From the NCBI GenBank assembly GCA_947175205.1, contig CAMWLS010000007.1, forward strand, positions 1 to 61,435: a stretch of 61,435 nucleotides of DNA, written 5' to 3'. The notes beneath the pieces were generated by a model. It ran no database searches. It was given only the letters and a program-made list of their open reading frames with translations, and was not told where the DNA came from. Position 1 is the stretch's first letter. Every line of letters starts with the position of its first letter. The DNA comes from an uncultured Porphyromonadaceae bacterium. GTDB taxonomy: Bacteria > Bacteroidota > Bacteroidia > Bacteroidales > Muribaculaceae. Below are positions 1 to 8,434 of the stretch, one piece after another. Made by a program: the position numbers and the translations under genes.

Positions 1-98
1 GCAATATAACGTGGTTATGATAGTTATTGTTTGTTTAATATTAAAAATTTATTTATATTTTTTAATACTGAAATAGATGTTTGGGCACGGGAGCAGTC

Positions 99-1241
99 TT
101 ATTCAAAGACTCCTGTGGGGGGAGTTTTGGCGGTTAGGATGGCGCGCAGGGCGGGGGTGATTTTGTCAGCGTAGTGGCGGAAGCCGAGGTCGGTGAGGTG
201 GATGCCGTCCACGGTGCCGTCATCTTCAGGGCCGTCAAGATTGGTGTTGGTCACGTAAAAGACGCGTCCGGGGAAGTCCTGCTGCAACTGCCGGAAGTGC
301 TTGAAGAAGGCGCGGTTCTTGGAGGGCAGGTAGTCACGGAAGTAGCTGTTGTAGTGTGCGTAGGGGTACATGGGGCCTTCCACCATGAGTACGGGTACGT
401 CAGGGCGCAGCTTGAGCAGGGTGCTGACAAAGCCGTAAGTGAGGCTGTCGCACTGGTCCAGGGTGCAGTTGGGCACGGGGTCAATGAGGAAAACGCTTAC
501 GTCAGGGATTCGTGCCAGGGTGCGGGCCATGGGGAGGTCCATCTTGGCCTCGCCGCTGATGCCTATGTTTATTACCTCGCGGTCCAGCTCGCGTGAGATG
601 ATGTTTGTGGGGCACATGCCGGTGCGCGAGGCGCAGCCGCCGTGAAGGATGCTGGTGCCGTAACCCACCACGCGCCCGGCGTCCCGGCGCAGAATATCAG
701 GATTTCCGGGCGTAATGACGGCAGCGGAGTCCACTGCTACCTGCAGCTCCGTGAGGCCGTCATAGAGGGGGAAGTATATCATGTACTCATGCATGTCGCC
801 GTCCAGGTTTTCCACGTATGTAGCGGCCACCTGCATGGAGTCTTTGGCACGGTCTTTGATATAGGGACGGTTTGTGTTTACGTAATGCCAGGTGCTGTCC
901 GCACCGAAGATGTATAGGTCAGTTCCCTTGAGGCCGGTGTCAGCCATGTGTATCATGTGAGTGTTCCACAGGAGCTTGTAACGGACACCCACGCTGCGGG
1001 AGTCTGTGGCAAAGCGTACGCCTATACCGGCTGAACACTGTGAGCGTTCCCACAGGGTGGGGCGCACGCTGTCTGCTATGTCACGTGGCAGACGTGTGTA
1101 CGGGGTAAGCATCTGTTCTGTGTCAAAACCTCGGTTTATGAGCCGGAGTTCAGTGGCGTCAACATACTTGACGGGGCTGTCTGCGGCTGCTGAAGCAGCG
1201 GCGCAGAGGAGGAGGGAAAGGAGGAGGGTCAGCTTTTTCAT
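99..1241 (-). CDS. secreted SGNH/GDSL-family hydrolase
   Basis: Predicted exported esterase/lipase-like hydrolase of 380 residues. An N-terminal signal peptide of about 20 residues (MKKLTLLLSL then an Ala-rich stretch) is followed by a beta-rich N-terminal domain to about residue 185, then an SGNH domain. Block I is GYGTS (Ser197 as the likely nucleophile), a glycine block follows at NIGISGE (about 225-231), and the DGIH motif near the C-terminus would supply the Asp/His pair. The substrate is not evident; relatives in Bacteroidales act on acyl or acetyl groups of glycans. It lies 29 bp after the phosphopantetheinyl transferase and is probably the last gene of the gldE operon. Upstream of position 99 (the window edge) there is only AT-rich sequence with no recognisable gene. 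Confidence 0.85.
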   Translation of the reverse strand: MKKLTLLLSLLLCAAASAAADSPVKYVDATELRLINRGFDTEQMLTPYTRLPRDIADSVRPTLWERSQCSAGIGVRFATDSRSVGVRYKLLWNTHMIHMADTGLKGTDLYIFGADSTWHYVNTNRPYIKDRAKDSMQVAATYVENLDGDMHEYMIYFPLYDGLTELQVAVDSAAVITPGNPDILRRDAGRVVGYGTSILHGGCASRTGMCPTNIISRELDREVINIGISGEAKMDLPMARTLARIPDVSVFLIDPVPNCTLDQCDSLTYGFVSTLLKLRPDVPVLMVEGPMYPYAHYNSYFRDYLPSKNRAFFKHFRQLQQDFPGRVFYVTNTNLDGPEDDGTVDGIHLTDLGFRHYADKITPALRAILTAKTPPTGVFE

Positions 1242-1270
1242 GGTTTATTTTTTACTCTTTTTCCGGGGTA

Positions 1271-1795
1271 TTAGTTTCGGATAATGACTGCCAGTGTATA
1301 CTCAGGGGTTTCCAGCATCAGGGCGGCTGAATAAAGAAGTCCGCGGACCGTGCAGGGGGCAGTTTGTGAGTGTGGGACGGTGAGCTCCACCGTCCAGTCT
1401 ATGTCAGGATGCCCTGCGGCTTTATACAGAGCCTCTTTAAGGCACCAAAGGTGCACGGGTGAGGATTTATATATCTCAATCTCAGCAGGCGAGCTGATGC
1501 GCTCTAAAACGCGTTCTATGCGGGCTGCGCGCCGATTCAGCTCCACGTCCACACCTAAGGGGCGTGTGTCATGGCTCACGACCACGCACAGCAGTGTGCC
1601 GCTGTGGGAGATGCTTACGGGGGCGTTGCTACCCAGAAGCCGGGGAGCTCCGTGGCTGTCACGTATTATACTTACTTCCGTATGGGTCAGTTCTGAGGCC
1701 AGACGCTCTTCCTGAAGGGTCAGGGCATCACGGCTTATGTGTTCCGGAATGGAGCACATGGCCAGGCTGAAACGGGGGGTGGAGAGAGTGTACAT
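1271..1795 (-). CDS. 4'-phosphopantetheinyl transferase superfamily protein
   Basis: Transfers the phosphopantetheine arm of CoA to a carrier protein (ACP/PCP type). It has 174 residues. The family metal and CoA site is visible: GVDVE (Asp83, Glu85) and the WCLKEALYK motif (Trp117, Lys120, Glu121, Lys125). SISHSG at 61-66 matches the substrate-side His motif of Sfp/AcpT-type enzymes. It starts 11 bp after the gldD stop. The gldE-gldD-PPTase order is a recurrent Bacteroidota arrangement as I recall it, so this is probably a housekeeping enzyme rather than part of a natural-product cluster. Whether it serves fatty-acid ACP cannot be decided here. Confidence 0.88.
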   Translation of the reverse strand: MYTLSTPRFSLAMCSIPEHISRDALTLQEERLASELTHTEVSIIRDSHGAPRLLGSNAPVSISHSGTLLCVVVSHDTRPLGVDVELNRRAARIERVLERISSPAEIEIYKSSPVHLWCLKEALYKAAGHPDIDWTVELTVPHSQTAPCTVRGLLYSAALMLETPEYTLAVIIRN

Positions 1796-1806
1796 GGTAG
1801 CGGGTA

Positions 1807-2379
1807 TCAGTGTCCCAGCCCGCGCAGGGCGTGGAAAATGTCATATTCCAGGGCGTCTATGACGGGCCTGATGGAGTCAGTGGTGGCGGAGGGGTCCAGC
1901 CCTTGCATGACGGCTGTGCCGGAGATGAGGGCGGAGTGCCCGTCAGTGGCCAGGAACTGCACCGGGGTCATGCTCAGTTCATGGGTGGTGACCACAGTAC
2001 ACTCATAGGGTCCGGAGCTGAAGTGGCTCACCTGTGCCGGCAGTCCGTTAAGGTTAAGAGTGAAGCGCTCCAGGCGGTTATCCACCTGTGAGGCCAGGGT
2101 GTCAGGATGGAAGGTACTGAAAGTAACGTTTATCACGGCGTGATATGCCGGGTAAGCCACGTCAAGCCATCCGGGGCGCACGCTGCGTGTGAGGGCGGAG
2201 CTGTTTACTGTAAAACGGGGGCCCCCTGTGATGCTGTCAGGCACCGGGATATAGACGGTGTCATAAAGCGTGGGACGCATGTATGCGCGTCTGCGGGGAA
2301 CGGTGTTTCCGGTACCGTCCGTGGAGGTACATCCGGCCAGGAGCAACCACAGTATCAGGGTGTCAAGCAGGTGTCGCAT
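1807..2379 (-). CDS. gldD: gliding motility / T9SS-associated lipoprotein GldD
   Basis: Lipoprotein of 190 residues with a lipobox LLAGC (Cys17). The body is the GldD type: an N-terminal RPxLYDTVYIPVP segment, a central VAYPAYHAVINVTFS strand and a C-terminal DSIRPVIDALEYDIFHALRGL helix. GldD is required for gliding in flavobacteria and is found with T9SS genes, also in non-gliding Bacteroidales. The gene overlaps the end of gldE by 17 bp, which indicates translational coupling. It acts in the cell envelope; its biochemical role is not known. Confidence 0.88.
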   Translation of the reverse strand: MRHLLDTLILWLLLAGCTSTDGTGNTVPRRRAYMRPTLYDTVYIPVPDSITGGPRFTVNSSALTRSVRPGWLDVAYPAYHAVINVTFSTFHPDTLASQVDNRLERFTLNLNGLPAQVSHFSSGPYECTVVTTHELSMTPVQFLATDGHSALISGTAVMQGLDPSATTDSIRPVIDALEYDIFHALRGLGH

Positions 2380-3712
2380 TGCTGTCAGAGAGTATTTTCA
2401 CGCGCACGCTGTTTATGCGGTGTTCATCAAGGTCCAGAACCATGAAACGGACGTTTTTGTATGCCAGCGGTTCCTTTTCCTTGGGGAAGTCTCCCTTGAG
2501 TGCCAGCAGCAGTCCGGCCAGAGTCTCAGCGTTCTCGGTAAGGTCTGAGAATTCCTCCTCTTCCAGTCCTGTAATGCGGAAGAAGTCATTGAGCAGGGTG
2601 CGTCCCTCAAAGATGTAAGCACCGTCACGCTGGCGTTTATAGGGCTTTTCCTCATCATCAAACTCATCATTAATGTCTCCCACAATCTCTTCCATGATAT
2701 CCTCCATGGTGACTATTCCGCGCGTGCCTCCAAACTCATCAATCACTATGGCCATGTGAATCTTCATGCGGCGGAAATCTTCCAGCAGGGTGTCAATCAT
2801 CTTGGACTCAGGCACATAATAAGGTTTGCGCAGGAGGCTGTGCCAGCTGAAACTGTCCTCAGGAGCTCTGTCCACATAAGGCAGGAGATCACGGGCATAG
2901 AGGATTCCTTCAATATGGTCCAGGGTGTCACGATAAACGGGCAGGCGTGAGTAGCCGCTCTCAGTGACAGTCTTGAGCACCATTTCCAGGGTGGCGTCCA
3001 CGGGAATGTCAGTAACGTCAATGCGGGGAGTCATGATTTCTGAAGCTGTGGTGTCGCCGAATTTCAGGATTCCCTGCAGCATGGTGCGGTCATCACTCTG
3101 GGCCACATCCGTAATCTCAAGAGCCTGGGAAAGCTCATTGGCTGTGATGTTGGCCGTCTGCTTTGTAACCACGCGGTTCATTATGGAGGTGGAGCTTACC
3201 AACATCCTGGACAGAGGTGAGAAGAGGCGGTAAAGGAAGGTCAGTCCGCCTGCGGCCACACGCGCCCATGCCAGAGGATAATTATTTGCATACAGCTTGG
3301 GGAGAATCTCACCAAAGAGTAGTATGAGGAAGGTAAGAATTACTGACTGCAGAATGAAGCTCAGGACGGCAGGCATGCTTTCAAATACCGGTCCCAGGGC
3401 AAAATTCACCAGCACCACTATGGTTACGTTAACAAGATTGTTAGTAATCAGAATGGTAGCCAGCAGGCGCTGGGGAACGCTGAGCAGCTTGTTTATGGAA
3501 GCACCCTGAGGCGTGTCCTCAATGTCTTCCAGCTGTGCAGGGGTGAGGGAAAAATACGCTATCTCGCTTCCGGACACAAAGCCGGAGATGAACAGTGCTA
3601 CCAGAGCGCACACTAAGGCTATGATTTCCGGTATGCCAAAAGGTGACACACTGCACGCAAGTGTGTTGTAGAAAAAGTCCGGTAAAAGAGCCGGCAAAGG
3701 GTCTATATCCAA
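2363..3712 (-). CDS. gldE: gliding motility-associated protein GldE (CNNM/CorC-type membrane protein)
   Basis: Membrane protein of 449 residues: a DUF21/CNNM transmembrane domain with about four hydrophobic segments (residues ~25-190), a tandem CBS pair (~205-340, including the GGTRGIVTMEDIMEEIVGDI signature) and a C-terminal CorC/HlyC transporter-associated domain (~360-445). Relatives are Mg/Co efflux-type proteins. GldE is the paralogue encoded next to gldD and linked to gliding/T9SS function. The start codon is TTG at 3712; the N-terminus MDIDPLP resembles other GldE starts, and no in-frame ATG precedes the membrane domain. A consensus promoter lies about 80 bp upstream, and gldD, the PPTase and the SGNH hydrolase follow in the same operon. 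Confidence 0.88.
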   Translation of the reverse strand: MDIDPLPALLPDFFYNTLACSVSPFGIPEIIALVCALVALFISGFVSGSEIAYFSLTPAQLEDIEDTPQGASINKLLSVPQRLLATILITNNLVNVTIVVLVNFALGPVFESMPAVLSFILQSVILTFLILLFGEILPKLYANNYPLAWARVAAGGLTFLYRLFSPLSRMLVSSTSIMNRVVTKQTANITANELSQALEITDVAQSDDRTMLQGILKFGDTTASEIMTPRIDVTDIPVDATLEMVLKTVTESGYSRLPVYRDTLDHIEGILYARDLLPYVDRAPEDSFSWHSLLRKPYYVPESKMIDTLLEDFRRMKIHMAIVIDEFGGTRGIVTMEDIMEEIVGDINDEFDDEEKPYKRQRDGAYIFEGRTLLNDFFRITGLEEEEFSDLTENAETLAGLLLALKGDFPKEKEPLAYKNVRFMVLDLDEHRINSVRVKILSDSNATPA

Positions 3713-3790
3713 CGTCTGTGATATTTAGTTAACTAATGAGGACGGGAGGGGGAACAGTGAATCCTTACCTCCGCGGCCATATATCGCGGA

Positions 3791-3822
3791 CAAAATTAGC
3801 AAAAATATTATATCGCCCCAAA
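3791..3822 (-). promoter_or_regulatory. Bacteroidota-type promoter for the gldE operon
   Basis: On the minus strand a TTTG (-33 element, 3819-3822) is followed after exactly 20 bp by TAATTTTG (-7 element, 3791-3798), matching TTTG-N19-21-TAnnTTTG. A second -7-like box, TATTTTTG (3800-3807), overlaps the spacer. Transcription would start near 3784, and the first transcribed bases form a short hairpin (TCCGCG at 3770-3775 with CGCGGA at 3785-3790). The leader to the gldE TTG is about 70 nt. Confidence 0.75.
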
Positions 3823-3831
3823 AGTTATTGT

Positions 3832-3894
3832 GCTTCTTATGCTTCTTATGCTTCTTGTGCTTCTTATGCGACGTATGTATCTTATGCTTATCCT
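3832..3894. repeat. degenerate 9-bp tandem repeat, locus A
   Basis: Six consecutive 9-bp units and one partial: GCTTCTTAT, GCTTCTTAT, GCTTCTTGT, GCTTCTTAT, GCGACGTAT, GTATCTTAT, then GCTTATCCT. It lies between the xerD stop and the gldE promoter. The GCGACGTATGTATCTTAT part resembles the repeat at 56580-56633. One of five such loci in the window. Confidence 0.85.
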
Positions 3895-3908
3895 AATTTA
3901 ATTTTGGC

Positions 3909-4814
3909 TCAGAGGCGGTTGCGGGGGTGGAAGGAGAGGATTTGTTCTCTGAGGTGGGAGCTGTCCAGATGAAGGTAGATTTCTGTGGTGGCAATGGATT
4001 CATGGCCCAGCATCTGCTGTATGGCACGGAGATTGGCGCCGCCTTCCAGCAGGTGTGTGGCAAAACTGTGGCGCAGGGTATGGGGCGATATGGTCTTGTT
4101 AATGTCGGCCAGGGCTGCCAGTTCTCTTATTATATGGAAAATCATCTGACGTGTCAGATGTGCGCCCCGGCGGTTGAGAAAGAGATAGCCTTCGTGGCCG
4201 GGTTTTATGTCAAGGCCGGCGCGTATGGGCAGATATTCTTTTATCAGGTCCACGGAAATCTCAGACATGGGTACCATGCGTTCCTTGCTGCCTTTTCCGG
4301 TAACGGCCAGAGTGCCGCTGTCCAGATAAACGCGGTTAAGCTCCAGGGTGCAGAGTTCAGACACGCGCAGGCCGCAGCCGTAGAGCGTTTCCATTATGGC
4401 GCTGTTGCGTATGCCTTCCGGGGTGGAGCGGTCTATGGCGCTCATCATGGCATCAATCTCATCCACGGAGAGTACCTGAGGGAGATGCCGGCCCATGCGG
4501 GGTGCCTCCAGGAGTACTGAGGGGTCAGTGTCCATGAGGCCTTCCAGCTTGAGGAAGCGGAAAAATGATTTTATACCTGAAATTATCCGGGCCTGTGAGC
4601 GTGGGGCAATTCCGGTGTCATGGAGGCGGAATATGAACTCTTCAAGGTCTTCAAAGCGTACGTCCGCGGCGTTTATTCCTGCCTGTTCCAGCCAGGTGAG
4701 CAGGCGGCGGACGTCATCACTGTAGCTCTCACGCGTGTTGGGTGACATGCCGCGTTCCAGCTGCATGTAAGCCTGATAGCGTTTGAGCAGGGCGCTGTGT
4801 GTCCGGGGGCTCAT
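3909..4814 (-). CDS. xerD: site-specific tyrosine recombinase XerD
   Basis: Resolves chromosome dimers at dif together with XerC. It has 301 residues: an N-terminal SAM-like core-binding domain (~1-95) and a C-terminal catalytic domain with the full set Arg150 (GCGLRVSEL), Lys174 (TGKGSKER), His245/Arg248 (HTLRHSFATHLL), His271 (LGHES) and nucleophile Tyr280 (IYLHL). Length and motifs match the housekeeping XerD rather than a phage or conjugative-element integrase, and no attachment repeats flank it. Its ATG overlaps the TGA of the DUF4294 gene by 4 bp, so it belongs to the nadB operon. Confidence 0.93.
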   Translation of the reverse strand: MSPRTHSALLKRYQAYMQLERGMSPNTRESYSDDVRRLLTWLEQAGINAADVRFEDLEEFIFRLHDTGIAPRSQARIISGIKSFFRFLKLEGLMDTDPSVLLEAPRMGRHLPQVLSVDEIDAMMSAIDRSTPEGIRNSAIMETLYGCGLRVSELCTLELNRVYLDSGTLAVTGKGSKERMVPMSEISVDLIKEYLPIRAGLDIKPGHEGYLFLNRRGAHLTRQMIFHIIRELAALADINKTISPHTLRHSFATHLLEGGANLRAIQQMLGHESIATTEIYLHLDSSHLREQILSFHPRNRL

Positions 4815-5476
4815 AGCAGTCCTCTCTCCACGCCGCGGGCCACACGCTCTATGCGGGCGTCTTCTTTATTCCCCTGAGGGTTATAATTGCTTTTGAGACT
4901 CACGCCAAAGAGCTTTCCAAAGCCCTGCCAGAAGCCGGCCCTGAAGGAGCCCAGGAAGGCTTTTACTATATCGTAGCTGCTCTGGTTGGTCTCGCGCTGC
5001 ACCAGCTTTACAAGGAGCTTTGCCTGATTCTTTGACAGCTTGCGCAACACGGGCTTGTACTGTTCAAAGAGGCTCTTTTCCATTTTTTTCAGGTAAGCGT
5101 CACGTTCCTTGTCAGTGGGGAAGGTTTCAAGATACTCATAAGTTTCCAGCAGGGTCTCTGAGATGAGTTTGGCGTAGGGCAGTGTGCGTTTTACGTTGTA
5201 AACCAGGCGGTCCCATTCCTTGCGTTCTTTCTCATTGCGGTAAGGCGGGGTGGCGTAAACGTCCAGGTCCTGGAGGACAAAGATGGTCATGGTGTCACCG
5301 TCAGGAAGTACTTCAATCTTGTATCCGCGGTAAATGCTTATGCGGCCGCTTCCGGGGTCTTCCAGGGTGCGCTGCCTGCTGTGTCCCATCAGTGCCGCAA
5401 AAATGCATAGCAACAGCACCGGAAGTGCCCGTGACGCCCGGCGTACAGCGGTCTTATGCATTAGCGGCTTGTGCAT
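4811..5476 (-). CDS. DUF4294 domain-containing exported protein
   Basis: Protein of unknown function, about 221 residues with the chosen start. A hydrophobic N-terminal segment (ALPVLLLCIFAALMGHS) suggests a signal peptide. The conserved DUF4294 core follows: YRGYKIEVLPDGDTMTIFVL, KRTLPYAKLISETLLETYEYL, FEQYKPVLRKLSKNQAKLLVKL and ETNQSSYDIVKAFLGSFRAGFWQ. The frame is open upstream to 5530, inside nadB. The ATG at 5476 begins 4 bp after the nadB stop and is preferred, with an alternative ATG at 5461. The gene sits between nadB and xerD with almost no spacing and is presumably co-transcribed. Confidence 0.8.
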   Translation of the reverse strand: MHKPLMHKTAVRRASRALPVLLLCIFAALMGHSRQRTLEDPGSGRISIYRGYKIEVLPDGDTMTIFVLQDLDVYATPPYRNEKERKEWDRLVYNVKRTLPYAKLISETLLETYEYLETFPTDKERDAYLKKMEKSLFEQYKPVLRKLSKNQAKLLVKLVQRETNQSSYDIVKAFLGSFRAGFWQGFGKLFGVSLKSNYNPQGNKEDARIERVARGVERGLL

Positions 5477-5480
5477 GAGC

Positions 5481-7061
5481 TTAATTCTTGGGTGGGTAAT
5501 CCACGGTATAATGGAGGCCGCGCGACTCATGGCGCTCCTTGGCCTGACGCATTATCAGATAACCCACGTTTATGATGTTGCGCAGTTCACAAATCTCGCG
5601 TGAGGCTTTAGAACACTTGAACAGCCGTTCAGTTTCTTCATAGAGGATATCCAGACGGTTCCAGGCGCGGTCCAGACGCAGATTGCTGCGTACTATTCCA
5701 ACATAGGTGCCCATTATTTGGTTCACCTCTTTAATGCTTTGTGTGATGAGTACCATCTCCTCCGGGTGGCGGGTGCCCTCATCATTCCACAGCGGAACGT
5801 CAGTACGCAGGGTAATTCCTTCCACCTCCTTGGCGGCGTGGCGGGCAGCGGCGTCAGCATAAACCACAGCTTCAATGAGGGAGTTGGAGGCCAGGCGGTT
5901 ACCTCCGTGGAGGCCCGTACGGCTGCATTCTCCCAGGGCGTAAAGGTGGCGTATGGATGATTCTCCGTTGAGGTCCACCTCTATGCCGCCACACAGATAG
6001 TGGGCAGCGGGAGCCACGGGAATATAGTCCTTGGTAATGTCTATACCCAGTTCCAGACAGTGGCGGTAAATGTTGGGGAAGTGGCGGCGGGTCTCCTCAG
6101 GGTCTTTATGGGTTACGTCCAGGTACACGTGGTCATCACCGTGGAGTTTCATCTCGCTGTCTATGGCGCGGGCCACAATGTCACGCGGCGCCAGTGACAG
6201 GCGGGGGTCATATTTATGCATGAATTCTTCTCCGCGCAGGTTACGCAGCACTGCGCCGTAACCGCGCATGGCTTCCGTTATCAGGAAGCTGGGACGGTCA
6301 CCGGGGTGGAACAGGGCGGTGGGATGAAACTGGATGAATTCCATGTCTTTTACGTTTCCTTTGGCGCGGTAAACCATGGCTATGCCGTCACCGGTAGCCA
6401 CCAGGGGGTTAGTGGTGGTCTGGTATACGGCGCCCACGCCGCCGGTGGCCATTACTGTAATCTTGGATAGGAAGGTATCCACTGTACCGTCAGGGGTAAG
6501 CACATATGCACCGTAACAGGTTATGTCCGGAGTGCGGCGTGTCACCACCTTACCCAGATGATGCTGGGTTATTATCTCTATGGCAAAATGGTTTTCATAA
6601 ATGTCTATCTCCGGACAGTTTCTAACTGCCTTTATGAGGCTTTCCTGAATCTCAAAACCGGTGTTGTCAGCATGATGAAGAATGCGGAACTCGCTGTGGC
6701 CGCCCTCGCGGTGGAGGTCAAAGGTGCCGTCATCGCGGCGGTCAAAGTCCACTCCCCATTCCAGCAGCTGGCGTATCTGTTCCGGGGCTCCGGTAACCAC
6801 TTTTTCCACGGCGGCGGGGTCACTGAGCCAGTCACCGGCTACCATGGTGTCATGGATGTGCTTGCTGAAGTCATCCACTTCCAGATTAGTAACAGATGCC
6901 ACACCACCTTGTGCCAGCGCGGTGTTTGCCTCTTCAAGGGTGGTCTTGCATACTAAGGCCACGCGGGCTCCTGTGGCGGCGGTCTTAAGTGCGAAACTCA
7001 TGCCGGCAATACCGCTGCCTATAACCAGGAAATCATATTTCTTTACTCTGTCCTTTTCCAT
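5481..7061 (-). CDS. nadB: L-aspartate oxidase
   Basis: FAD enzyme oxidising L-aspartate to iminoaspartate, the first step of de novo NAD synthesis in the cytosol. It has 526 residues. Visible features are the dinucleotide-binding GSGIAGMSFALK near the N-terminus, NTALAQGGVA, the FAD/substrate segments HHADNTGFEIQ and MEFIQFHPTAL, the LHGGNRLASNSLIEAVVYA block and a C-terminal helical domain. The last two favour NadB over fumarate reductase. nadA and nadC are not in the window. It heads a short operon with DUF4294 and xerD. Confidence 0.93.
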   Translation of the reverse strand: MEKDRVKKYDFLVIGSGIAGMSFALKTAATGARVALVCKTTLEEANTALAQGGVASVTNLEVDDFSKHIHDTMVAGDWLSDPAAVEKVVTGAPEQIRQLLEWGVDFDRRDDGTFDLHREGGHSEFRILHHADNTGFEIQESLIKAVRNCPEIDIYENHFAIEIITQHHLGKVVTRRTPDITCYGAYVLTPDGTVDTFLSKITVMATGGVGAVYQTTTNPLVATGDGIAMVYRAKGNVKDMEFIQFHPTALFHPGDRPSFLITEAMRGYGAVLRNLRGEEFMHKYDPRLSLAPRDIVARAIDSEMKLHGDDHVYLDVTHKDPEETRRHFPNIYRHCLELGIDITKDYIPVAPAAHYLCGGIEVDLNGESSIRHLYALGECSRTGLHGGNRLASNSLIEAVVYADAAARHAAKEVEGITLRTDVPLWNDEGTRHPEEMVLITQSIKEVNQIMGTYVGIVRSNLRLDRAWNRLDILYEETERLFKCSKASREICELRNIINVGYLIMRQAKERHESRGLHYTVDYPPKN

Positions 7062-7078
7062 ATAGCAGGAATTTTATG

Positions 7079-7086
7079 CAAAAATA
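7079..7086 (-). promoter_or_regulatory. -7 element upstream of nadB
   Basis: TATTTTTG on the minus strand, 17 bp before the nadB ATG, matches TAnnTTTG. The best -33-like trinucleotide (TTG at 7110-7112) is 23 bp away, slightly too far. The leader would be very short. Confidence 0.5.
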
Positions 7087-7137
7087 ATAAAAATAATCTC
7101 CCGCTGTCACAAGGTGACAAAAAACACGGCGGTGAGG

Positions 7138-7656
7138 TCAGAAATCAAGTGTCAGGCTAAGGGCCGGGACGGTACCCCGGGAGGCAGCGGGAGTAAGGCT
7201 CTGAAATGCACCGGCATGCAAGCCAAGCTCCAGCTTGCGGGCTTTACCGCGTGTTTTGTAAGCCATTATCATCACCGGAATGCTACCCACAAACAGAGTG
7301 CCTCCTACAGCGGTAAGCACCACTCCGGGAGGACAGTCGCCATCAGAGAGACCAAGCATGGCTATGCCGGAAAGCAAGCCCGCCGTTCCCACAAGAAACG
7401 AGCTTACGCCCGTTATGGCCATAATGGTGGAGTTACGCTTAAGCCGTCTTATCTTTTCCGGTGTGGGGGTGAGGTCAGTTTCCGGTAATAAGACCTCGTT
7501 TATGGCTGAGGGTTTGGAGCCTCTGTCGTTACTGAGAGTGGGTTTCACGGATTGCTGCTGTTCCTGTTTCTGTTCATCTTGCGGAAACCATATCTGAGCA
7601 TTGGCGGACAGAATACAGCAAAATAGTGCCGCCAGTGTGGTGAGTAAATATTTCAT
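7138..7656 (-). CDS. secreted or membrane hypothetical protein
   Basis: Not recognised. It has 172 residues with a clear signal peptide (MKYLLTTLAALFCCILSANA, cut before QIW), a polar Gln-rich stretch, then two hydrophobic helices (about residues 80-105 and 112-132) separated by SDGDCPPG, and a C-terminal tail ending LSLTLDF. The tail could be a beta strand. It starts 13 bp after the SDR stop and is the last gene of the long run beginning at 14322. Confidence 0.7.
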   Translation of the reverse strand: MKYLLTTLAALFCCILSANAQIWFPQDEQKQEQQQSVKPTLSNDRGSKPSAINEVLLPETDLTPTPEKIRRLKRNSTIMAITGVSSFLVGTAGLLSGIAMLGLSDGDCPPGVVLTAVGGTLFVGSIPVMIMAYKTRGKARKLELGLHAGAFQSLTPAASRGTVPALSLTLDF

Positions 7657-7669
7657 GGGTCAAGTGAAG

Positions 7670-8434
7670 TTATCTGCCGGCCACCAGACCGCCGTCAATG
7701 AGGTAATGGCCTCCGGTGCAGAAGCCGGCTTCGTCAGAGGCAAGGAAGAAGACCATGGCGGCCACTTCCTCCGGGCGTCCGGCGCTGCCGCGTGCAAAGA
7801 GTGCGTTCTCTTCTGCCCAGAAGTCTTCCACGCTGCGGTCCTCTATGGCGGAGAATTTCTCAAAGAGCCTGTCCACCAGCGGGGTGTGGATGGTGCCCGG
7901 GCATACTGCGTTGACGCGGATGTTATGAGGTCCCAGGTCCACTGCCAGACTCCTTGTAATCTGCCCTAAGGCACCCTTGGTGAGCCCGTAGCCAAAACTG
8001 TGCGCTTTGCCCACAAACCACTGGTCAGAGGCGTTTATCACCACAGTGCCGCCACCGCGCTCCATGAGCAGGGGTACAGTGACGCGCAGGGTGTTTACGG
8101 TGCCGTAAATGTTGGTGTTTATCAGGTCATCCAGTTCCTCATCCGTTATATCCAGGATGGTGTTACGGCGGTGTATGCCTGCATTTGCAAAGACACTGTC
8201 AATGCCTCCTAAGCGCTTTACAGCCTCCGTGGCGGCGTGTCTGATGTCTTCCTTAACCGTCACGCTTCCCGGGCAGAACAGCAGCCTTTCAGGGCAGTTG
8301 AGGCTTTCAGTGAGCAGGGCGGCATTTTCTGTGTCATTATCCATGAAGCATACCTGCCAGCCCTCTGCAATAAAACGTTTTACGCATGCGGCGCCAATAC
8401 CGGTGGAGCCTCCGGTGATAAAGATGGTTTTCAT
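7670..8434 (-). CDS. short-chain dehydrogenase/reductase (SDR) family oxidoreductase
   Basis: NAD(P)-dependent oxidoreductase of 254 residues. Motifs are TGGSTGIGAACVKRF (cofactor glycine motif), an acidic residue after the second strand (FMDND, favouring NAD), NAGIHR, the catalytic Ser in INASDQW and YGLTK (Tyr-x3-Lys), and VCPGTIHTPL. The substrate is unknown; the C-terminal GFCTGGHYLIDGGL is typical of classical sugar- or 3-oxoacyl-type SDRs. Its ATG overlaps the ribF stop by 4 bp. Confidence 0.88.
   Translation of the reverse strand: MKTIFITGGSTGIGAACVKRFIAEGWQVCFMDNDTENAALLTESLNCPERLLFCPGSVTVKEDIRHAATEAVKRLGGIDSVFANAGIHRRNTILDITDEELDDLINTNIYGTVNTLRVTVPLLMERGGGTVVINASDQWFVGKAHSFGYGLTKGALGQITRSLAVDLGPHNIRVNAVCPGTIHTPLVDRLFEKFSAIEDRSVEDFWAEENALFARGSAGRPEEVAAMVFFLASDEAGFCTGGHYLIDGGLVAGR

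Noticed and set aside
3832-3894. CRISPR array
   Set aside because: The repeats are 9 bp with no spacers and no cas genes occur in the window.
3909-4814. XerD gene as integrase of a mobile element
   Set aside because: Sequence and length match housekeeping XerD, it is in the nadB operon, and no attachment repeats or element genes are near.
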